From the NCBI GenBank assembly GCA_003132085.1, contig PKWO01000191.1, positions 740 to 13,061 of the forward strand: DNA of 12,322 nucleotides. Reading direction: 5' to 3'. Origin of the DNA: Oxalobacteraceae bacterium. GTDB taxonomy: Bacteria > Pseudomonadota > Gammaproteobacteria > Burkholderiales > Burkholderiaceae_D. The notes under the pieces were generated by a model. That model was not told the DNA's origin. It saw only the letters and a list, made by a program, of their open reading frames with translations, and ran no database searches. Of this stretch, positions 7,031 through 12,322 are shown piece after piece (within the stretch, counting starts at the first letter, position 1; each line of letters begins with the position of its first letter). A program made the translations under genes and the position numbers.

Positions 7031-8274
7031 ACGCCGCGACGAATCAAGAAGCCGTCACTTGGCATAGCTACTTGAACCGGCGGATGCTGATTCTGGTTTT
7101 CCTTGGATTCAGCTCAGGTCTGCCGCTTTATATCCTCGTCAATCTGTTGCAAGCCTGGTTGGCGAAATCGGGGCTTGACGTCAAAGCCTTGGGTCTGATT
7201 ACCTTGGTCTTCGCGCCCTACACCTGGAAGTTTCTGTGGTCGCCGGTCATGGACCGCTTCAGTTTCGGGAAACTTGGGCGCCGGCGCGGCTGGATGGCAT
7301 TCACGCAGTTCGCATTGTTTCTGACCATAGGGGCGATGGGCAGTTTGAATCCGCTGACCCAAATTCCTCTCATCGCCGCCGCCGCAGGCCTCGTTTCATT
7401 TCTATCGGCAAGTCAGGATATCGTCATCGACGCCTACAGCCGCGAAATTCTGTCGGACAATGAACAGGGCTTGGGCGCGGCTGTCAAGGTCAATGCATAC
7501 AAGGTTGCAGGCATGGTGCCGGGTGCTTTGTCGTTGATCCTGGCCGATCACATGAGTTGGTCGACCGTGTTCTGGATTACCGCCGCATTCATGCTGCCGG
7601 GTTTGCTATGCACGTTGCTGATCAAAGAGCCGGAAGTCTATGGCGAGCCGCCTAAAAATCTCCGCGAAGCTGTCGTGCTGCCGATTCAGGAATTCATTTC
7701 GCGGGACGGCTGGCATAAGGCGGCATGGATACTCGGCTTCATTTTTCTCTATCGCTTGGGCGATGCGATGGCGGCGACGCTGGCAACCAAGTTCTTGATC
7801 GACTTGGGATTCCAATTGACGCAAATCGGCGCAGTCGCGAAATTAACCCTATTCTGGGGCAGCATTGCCGGCGGCATTGTCGGCGGCGTATGGATGGTCC
7901 GTCTTGGGATCAACCGCGCGCTATGGATTTTCGGTGTAATTCAAGGCAGCACCAGCCTCGGATTTGCGTTGCTCGCGCATGTCGGGCCCAACGTTTTGTT
8001 ATTAGGTTGCGCCTTTGGCTTCGAAGCGTTTGGCGTCGGGATGGGCACTGCCGCATTCGTCGCCTTTCTTGCCAAGACATCTGATCGGCGCTACACGGCG
8101 ACGCAATATGCGTTATTTTCGAGCTTCGCGGCGATTCCCCGCACCTTCGTCACGGCATCGATCGGTTACATCGTTGCTGCGACTGGCTGGTCCAATTTTT
8201 TCATCCTATGCTTTTTTCTGGCGTTTCCCGCTATGCTGTTGCTGCCCAAGGTCGCGCCTTGGAAAACACAATGA
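7027..8274 (+). CDS. ampG: AmpG-like muropeptide permease (major facilitator superfamily)
   Basis: This 415-residue inner membrane protein has about twelve hydrophobic segments, at roughly residues 21-45, 57-75, 90-108, 112-130, 160-175, 180-199, 232-258, 268-292, 298-318, 322-348, 361-385 and 388-407. The N-terminus (FLGFSSGLPLYILVNLLQAWL) and the SQDIVIDAYSREIL block (129-142) are hallmarks of AmpG, which imports anhydro-muropeptides for cell-wall recycling. That process also generates the inducer of AmpC beta-lactamase in bacteria that have AmpR/AmpC. It is shorter than E. coli AmpG (491 residues), lacking the extra C-terminal segments. Its start overlaps the metW stop as ATGA (7027-7030), so expression is coupled to metX-metW. 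No ampC, ampR or ampD is nearby. The family is secure; exact substrate specificity is inferred. Confidence 0.87.
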   Translation: MNAATNQEAVTWHSYLNRRMLILVFLGFSSGLPLYILVNLLQAWLAKSGLDVKALGLITLVFAPYTWKFLWSPVMDRFSFGKLGRRRGWMAFTQFALFLTIGAMGSLNPLTQIPLIAAAAGLVSFLSASQDIVIDAYSREILSDNEQGLGAAVKVNAYKVAGMVPGALSLILADHMSWSTVFWITAAFMLPGLLCTLLIKEPEVYGEPPKNLREAVVLPIQEFISRDGWHKAAWILGFIFLYRLGDAMAATLATKFLIDLGFQLTQIGAVAKLTLFWGSIAGGIVGGVWMVRLGINRALWIFGVIQGSTSLGFALLAHVGPNVLLLGCAFGFEAFGVGMGTAAFVAFLAKTSDRRYTATQYALFSSFAAIPRTFVTASIGYIVAATGWSNFFILCFFLAFPAMLLLPKVAPWKTQ

Positions 8275-8284
8275 TGCTTCCGAT

Positions 8285-9055
8285 TCATTCGGTATATTCG
8301 ATCGTTAGTGGCGCATGGTCCGAGAATCGTTCGTCTTTATAAATACCCACCGCCTTCGCCTTGCCGGCCATGCCTGCCGTCGCCACATGATAATCGATAC
8401 GCCAACCGACATTCTTGGCCCATGCCTGGCCGCGATTGCTCCACCACGTGTATTGCTCGGCACGGCTGTCGATGCGGCGGAATACGTCGACCAGTTTGAG
8501 CTCGTCGAATACGCGTGACAGCCACGCCCGCTCTTCCGGCAGGAAACCGGAATTCTTTTGGTTGCTTTTCCAGTTCTTCAGGTCGATTTCCATGTGGGCT
8601 ATATTCCAGTCGCCGCAAATGACTATTTCCCTGCCGCTTTTGCTGAGATCTTCCAGGTGCGGCAAAAATACTTCCATGAAGCGGAACTTTGCCTGCTGCC
8701 GTTCTTCGCTCGACGAACCGGACGGGCAATATACGGAAATGACGCTTAGGTTGCCGAAATCGCATTGTACGTAGCGTCCTTCGGCATCAAATTCAGCATT
8801 GCCGAAGCCCACCACCACTGCGTCCGGCTTGGTGCGGCAATAGAGCCCCACGCCGGAGTAACCCTTTTTCTCGGCGTAGTGAAAATAGCCTCGGTAACCG
8901 GGCGGCGCGAGCAACTCCGGAGTCATGTCCGGCGCTTGCGCCTTCAGTTCCTGTACGCACACGACATCCGCATCTTGCTTGGACATCCATGCAAAGAAGC
9001 CCTTTTTTGCGGCGCTGCGTATGCCGTTTAAGTTCGCAGAAATGATTATAGACAT
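8285..9055 (-). CDS. xth: Exodeoxyribonuclease III / AP endonuclease
   Basis: This 256-residue DNA repair nuclease of the exonuclease III family cuts at abasic sites and removes 3'-blocking groups in base excision repair. Visible catalytic residues are Asn8 in SANLNGIRSA, Glu36 in VCVQELKAQ (metal binding), Tyr109 in SVYCPSG, Asp149 and Asn151 in ICGDWNIAH, Asp221 in WRIDYHVA, and the Asp246-His247 pair in FSDHAPL. Length and all motifs are normal. It is often named exoA in relatives. It converges with ampG, with only ten bases between the two stop codons and no clear terminator there. The start codon has no Shine-Dalgarno: the bases upstream on its own strand read CCCACTATAAATTACG. This raises the possibility of a leaderless message. 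Confidence 0.95.
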   Translation of the reverse strand: MSIIISANLNGIRSAAKKGFFAWMSKQDADVVCVQELKAQAPDMTPELLAPPGYRGYFHYAEKKGYSGVGLYCRTKPDAVVVGFGNAEFDAEGRYVQCDFGNLSVISVYCPSGSSSEERQQAKFRFMEVFLPHLEDLSKSGREIVICGDWNIAHMEIDLKNWKSNQKNSGFLPEERAWLSRVFDELKLVDVFRRIDSRAEQYTWWSNRGQAWAKNVGWRIDYHVATAGMAGKAKAVGIYKDERFSDHAPLTIEYTE

Positions 9056-9341
9056 CGTAATTTATAGTGGGTTAGATCGGTTAGTGGCGTGCATTCCAAT
9101 CGGGGGAGCCACGGAAGCGATGGATTTTTGCACTTTACCAGGATACCTCGTTCGACGCATGCTCGTCTTGACGGCAATATTTTACAACTCGCCGGTCCGA
9201 TATTCGCGCATTAACGCCGTCCCGGCCGCAGTCGCATTTATTTTGATCATATTCTTAACCGAAAACAGCATTGGACACTGTTCGCCGGAGCAAGTTACGC
9301 TTCATCCTTGATCCACGAATCTTTCCGACAAGGCCTACAGA
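9056..9341. other. Divergent intergenic region between xth and the receptor gene
   Basis: These 286 bases separate two outward-facing genes and must hold both promoters. On the xth side a TATAAA hexamer lies immediately before the ATG (9066-9061, - strand). On the receptor side there is an AT-rich patch (9236-9257) with TTGATC at 9243. There is also an imperfect dyad AACAG/CTGTT (9264-9268 and 9278-9282). No full Fur box was recognised. A 63-codon open frame (9120-9311, + strand) occupies most of the region, but its coding status is doubtful. No RNA gene was seen. Confidence 0.6.
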
Positions 9342-11741
9342 ATGCATGTACGACAACGCACTCCGGTAATTCCAAAAGCAGCCCTGCTGACCGCACTCAT
9401 CTCTTCTTTCACGCTACATGCGATTGCGCAACAGACGATACCGGTGGATGCCGTATCGGCGTCGGCCTCGAATCAAACCGTTGTCGTAACCGGCACGCGC
9501 GCGCGGAACCGCACCGTCGCCGATTCGGAGTCGCCAATCGACATTTTGAGCAACAAGGACATAAACAGCACCGGGTCCAATGAACTAGCCACCGTACTGG
9601 CGCGCCTGCTTCCTTCGTTCAATTTTCCCCGTCCCTCCGGCGCCGATGCCAGCGATGCCGTTCGGCCGGCGCAATTGCGCGGCTTGTCGCCCGACCAGAC
9701 GCTGGTGCTGATCAACGGTAAGCGGCGCCACTCTTCCGCCGTGGTCAACGTCAACGGTTCCGACGGACGCGGCTCCGCGCCAGTCGATTTGAACGCCATT
9801 CCGCTTTTGGCGATCGACCATATCGAAGTGTTGCGTGACGGCGCGGCGGCGCAATATGGTTCGGACGCGATTGCCGGCGTAGTCAATATCATTCTAAAGA
9901 AGGGGGCGACAGGCGGCGAAGTGGATTTCGGCGCCGGCGAATACTCGAAGAAGGATGGCAAGCAGGCTGATTTAAAGGCGCAGAGCGGGTTTTCGCTGGG
10001 CGATAAAGGCTGGGTGCGGTTAGGGGCCGAAGTCGCAAACCAGGACCCGACCAATCGCGCCGGCCCCGATTTCCGTAATCCGAAAGAGCCGCTTTACGGG
10101 CAAATCACCCAGCGCTATGGCGACCCCGCGTCGCAACCCAAAAGCCTGTTCTTCAATAGTCAGTTATCTCTTTCCGAAGAAGTCGACTTGTATGCGTTCG
10201 GCACTCTTTCCGAACGCAACACTTCAGCGGCTGCGACGTGGCGCACGGCGTTCAACGGCGGCGTGCTGCGCACGCCGATCTTTCCGGATGGCTTCCTGCC
10301 GCTGGAGAATAGCAGTTCAGTCGATCGCGCACTGGTGTTCGGCGTTCGCGGTATCGATGGCTCCGGTTGGCGGTGGGATACAAGCTTGAACTTGGGTGCA
10401 AACACCTTCGATCTCGATGTCGACAATACGGTGAATCTCGCCCTGGGGGCATCCAGTCCTACCCATTTCCATGCCGGACAATTGACGAATGAGCAGGCGT
10501 TGTTGAACCTTGACCTGGCGCGAGAATTCCCTGTTGCAGCCTTCTCCGGTCCGCTAACGGTTGGTGTGGGGGCCGAAGCGCGTAGGGAACGCTACAATAT
10601 TGAGGCCGGCGATTCCTTATCCTATTACGGTTCCGGCTCCCAAGGCTTCAGCGGCTTCACCCCAGCCAACGCCGGCAGCAGCACACGCAACAGCGCGTCG
10701 CTATATGCGAATCTGGAGGCCGAGTTGACGCAGCGATGGTCCGGCGCGGTAGCGCTGCGCGGTGAACACTACAGCGATTTTGGTAACACTACGTCGGAAA
10801 AGATTTCAAGCCGCTATGTGCTTGCCGACGGCGTGGCCTTGCGAGCCACTGCCTCCACCGGCTTTCGCGCACCGTCGCTTGCACAGGAGGATTACACGAT
10901 CACAACGACCAATTTCATCGTGATCAACAGCGTCAATACGCCGATCGAGACCGGCACTTTCGGCGTCGACACCAATGCGGCTAAGGCCCTCGGCGCGCAG
11001 CCCTTGAAGCCGGAAAAATCGACAAACTTCAGTCTCGGACTGCAATTGGAGCCGATCAAAAACCTCACTTCCACTATTGACCTATATCAGATAGACATAA
11101 AAAATCGTATTCTGTATTCAGCCAATATGATTTTGCCGGCCAGCTTGCAGGCGGCGCTGGCCGCGCAAGGGAATTACGTTGGCGCGGCGCGCTATTTTAC
11201 CAACGCGCTGGACACACGTACTCTTGGCGTCGATCTGGTGACTACTTATCGACTTGATTTGCAGGAAAAAGGAAAGCTCGACCTGACCCTGGGCTACAAC
11301 CATAACCATAACTTGGTGCGCAATATCGCTGCCAATCCGGCATTGCTGACGCAAAACGGATTGACACTGATCGACCGACAAACTATTGGTCGCGCAACCG
11401 TCGGATCGCCGAAGGACAAACTCAGCCTCGGCGCCGACTATACGATTGCCAAGTGGAACCTGCACGCCGTGGCGACGCGTTACGGCAGTTTCATCGTCGA
11501 GCAAAACAATCCCGCGCTTGACGAGACCTATAGTCCTAACTGTCTACTCGACGTCGCGTCCAGCTATCGCCTCGGATCGTGGAACTTGACTGCAGGCATC
11601 GACAATCTGACCAACCGTTACCCTGATCAGGTCACCTCGGCCGGCAATCTTAACAACAATGGAATCAATCCCTACAGCATCTGGTCGCCGTATGGGTTCA
11701 ACGGGCGCTTCTTGTACGCGAAAGCATCTTATACTTGGTAA
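9342..11741 (+). CDS. TonB-dependent outer membrane receptor
   Basis: This 799-residue outer membrane beta-barrel receptor imports a scarce ligand with energy from TonB-ExbB-ExbD. A signal peptide is visible: basic start, hydrophobic core AALLTALISSFTL, probable cleavage after Ala29 in HAIA-QQ. The TonB box candidate is QTVVVTGTR (45-53). The plug domain follows, with AQLRGLSPDQTLVLINGKRRH (110-130), IDHIEVLRDGAAAQYGSDAIAGVVNIIL (158-185) and a GSDGRGS loop. The barrel runs to the end, with STGFRAPSLAQ and QPLKPEKSTNFSLG as typical strand motifs. The chain ends SYTW, the aromatic C-terminus expected for barrel assembly. No STN signalling domain precedes the TonB box, so it does not act through a FecR-type relay. 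No siderophore, heme, tonB or exbB gene is beside it. The ligand is unknown: iron complexes are the default, but carbohydrate, cobalamin or other ligands are possible. AAGG nine to twelve bases upstream supports the start. Confidence 0.9.
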   Translation: MHVRQRTPVIPKAALLTALISSFTLHAIAQQTIPVDAVSASASNQTVVVTGTRARNRTVADSESPIDILSNKDINSTGSNELATVLARLLPSFNFPRPSGADASDAVRPAQLRGLSPDQTLVLINGKRRHSSAVVNVNGSDGRGSAPVDLNAIPLLAIDHIEVLRDGAAAQYGSDAIAGVVNIILKKGATGGEVDFGAGEYSKKDGKQADLKAQSGFSLGDKGWVRLGAEVANQDPTNRAGPDFRNPKEPLYGQITQRYGDPASQPKSLFFNSQLSLSEEVDLYAFGTLSERNTSAAATWRTAFNGGVLRTPIFPDGFLPLENSSSVDRALVFGVRGIDGSGWRWDTSLNLGANTFDLDVDNTVNLALGASSPTHFHAGQLTNEQALLNLDLAREFPVAAFSGPLTVGVGAEARRERYNIEAGDSLSYYGSGSQGFSGFTPANAGSSTRNSASLYANLEAELTQRWSGAVALRGEHYSDFGNTTSEKISSRYVLADGVALRATASTGFRAPSLAQEDYTITTTNFIVINSVNTPIETGTFGVDTNAAKALGAQPLKPEKSTNFSLGLQLEPIKNLTSTIDLYQIDIKNRILYSANMILPASLQAALAAQGNYVGAARYFTNALDTRTLGVDLVTTYRLDLQEKGKLDLTLGYNHNHNLVRNIAANPALLTQNGLTLIDRQTIGRATVGSPKDKLSLGADYTIAKWNLHAVATRYGSFIVEQNNPALDETYSPNCLLDVASSYRLGSWNLTAGIDNLTNRYPDQVTSAGNLNNNGINPYSIWSPYGFNGRFLYAKASYTW

Positions 11742-11786
11742 TGTGCCGGGTTGGGCGCTGTTGCGCAGATATTCATGCGCGCGCGC

Positions 11787-11815
11787 CTGATAGCGATCGA
11801 AATTCGAACTAAAAT
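11787..11815 (+). promoter_or_regulatory. Possible pyrE promoter with an internal dyad
   Basis: CTGATA (11787-11792) and TAAAAT (11810-11815) are separated by 17 bases and match the sigma-70 -35 and -10 consensus at four and five of six positions. A short dyad TCGAA-A-TTCGA (11797-11807) lies in the spacer. This would give pyrE its own promoter in the 112-base gap after the receptor gene, with a leader of about 30 bases. The call is tentative. Confidence 0.4.
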
Positions 11816-11853
11816 GGCTACCTTGAGGAAAATTTTAGAAGAAGAACGATATT

Positions 11854-12322
11854 TTGGACAAACTACGACAAGAATTCATCGAGTTTTCGGTTTCCGCAGG
11901 GGTGCTGAGTTTTGGGGAGTTCGTGACCAAGGCCGGTCGGCTCTCGCCCTATTTTTTTAATGCGGGGCTATTTAACAATGGCGCCGTATTGGGGCAGCTA
12001 GCCGAATTTTACGCACAAACCCTGCTCGACTCCGGCGTTGAGTTCGATATGCTGTTCGGACCGGCGTACAAAGGGATTACCCTGGCTTCGGCCACCGCCG
12101 TGGCGCTGGCGCGCAAGGGGCGCAATGTGTCATTTGCGTTCAATCGCAAGGAGGCCAAGGATCATGGCGAAGGCGGCACCATCGTCGGCGCCAAACTGCA
12201 AGGGCGCGTGGTGATTGTCGACGATGTGATTTCGGCCGGCACCTCGGTGCGCGAGTCGGTGGACATGATACGGGCGGCAGGGGCCACGCCGTGCGCGGTA
12301 TTGATTGCACTGGACCGGATGG
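11854..12322 (+). CDS. pyrE: Orotate phosphoribosyltransferase (partial, 3' end outside the window)
   Basis: 156 codons of PyrE are visible before the window ends; full-length proteins have about 210-220. The enzyme transfers ribose phosphate from PRPP to orotate to make orotidine monophosphate in pyrimidine synthesis. The N-terminal block RQEFIEFSVSAGVLSFGEF, KAGRLSPYFFNAG (26-38), GPAYKGI (69-75, with the active lysine Lys73), FNRKEAKDHGEGG (96-108) and the PRPP motif VVIVDDVISAGTS (119-131) are all intact. The start is taken as TTG at 11854. An in-frame stop (TAG, 11836-11838) lies just upstream, no ATG or GTG falls between it and the conserved N-terminus, and a purine-rich AGAAGAAG (11837-11844) provides a ribosome site. 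It follows the receptor gene by 112 bases and probably has its own promoter. Confidence 0.93.
   Translation, partial: MDKLRQEFIEFSVSAGVLSFGEFVTKAGRLSPYFFNAGLFNNGAVLGQLAEFYAQTLLDSGVEFDMLFGPAYKGITLASATAVALARKGRNVSFAFNRKEAKDHGEGGTIVGAKLQGRVVIVDDVISAGTSVRESVDMIRAAGATPCAVLIALDRM

Noticed and set aside
8264..8300. Bidirectional terminator between ampG and xth
   Set aside because: Only a 4-bp CCGA/TCGG hairpin (8279-8291) is present, with no T-runs on either side. It is too weak to call.
9236..9260. Possible Fur box in the AT-rich patch upstream of the TonB receptor gene
   Set aside because: TGATCATATTCTTAA matches the Fur half-site pattern at only about nine of fourteen positions, with a poor right half. 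That is too weak to claim iron control.
11751..11960. 69-codon + strand frame between the receptor gene and pyrE
   Set aside because: Its second half overlaps the conserved start of pyrE in another frame, and it shows no recognisable motif.

Overview
The window looks like chromosomal DNA from a betaproteobacterium of the order Burkholderiales, most likely Oxalobacteraceae (Herminiimonas, Janthinobacterium, Collimonas or Undibacterium type). This is inferred from three things: the gene order gshA-gshB-EIIA(Man)-ptsH-ptsI, the non-E. coli type of GshA, and a metX-metW-ampG run followed by xth and pyrE. No species can be assigned from sequence reading alone. Coding density is high, no mobile element, CRISPR array, tRNA or rRNA was seen, and no gap between genes exceeds 300 bases.

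Layout. Bases 1-176 are a leader with an inverted repeat at the very start. Next come two glutathione synthesis genes on the + strand, gshA (177-1475) and gshB (1596-2534). They are followed by a compact phosphotransferase cluster: an EIIA of the mannose family (2624-3031), HPr (3056-3325) and enzyme I (3386-5137). No sugar permease (EIIC or EIID) lies in the window, so this set looks like a regulatory phosphorelay rather than a transporter. After a 127-base gap with several short dyad symmetries comes metX (5265-6419), then metW (6416-7030) and an AmpG-like permease (7027-8274). These three overlap at ATGA stop/start junctions and are surely one transcript. On the - strand, convergent with ampG, is xth/exoA (8285-9055), a complete exonuclease III-type AP endonuclease.

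A 286-base divergent intergenic region then leads to a full-length, solitary TonB-dependent outer membrane receptor (9342-11741). The right end carries the first 156 codons of pyrE, which appears to begin at a TTG codon (11854) and runs out of the window. From memory of related genomes, xth and pyrE usually sit close together, so the receptor may be a lineage-specific insertion. That is an inference to be checked.

Functionally, the window joins thiol and sulfur metabolism (glutathione synthesis and methionine synthesis through MetX/MetW), a PTS control relay, muropeptide uptake (AmpG), DNA repair (Xth), an outer membrane uptake receptor and pyrimidine synthesis (PyrE). Nothing here amounts to a clearly new biological system. 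The observations most worth a second look are the receptor between xth and pyrE, the possible leaderless start of xth, the UUG start of pyrE, the dyad-rich ptsI-metX gap, and two small ORFs upstream of gshB and the receptor.
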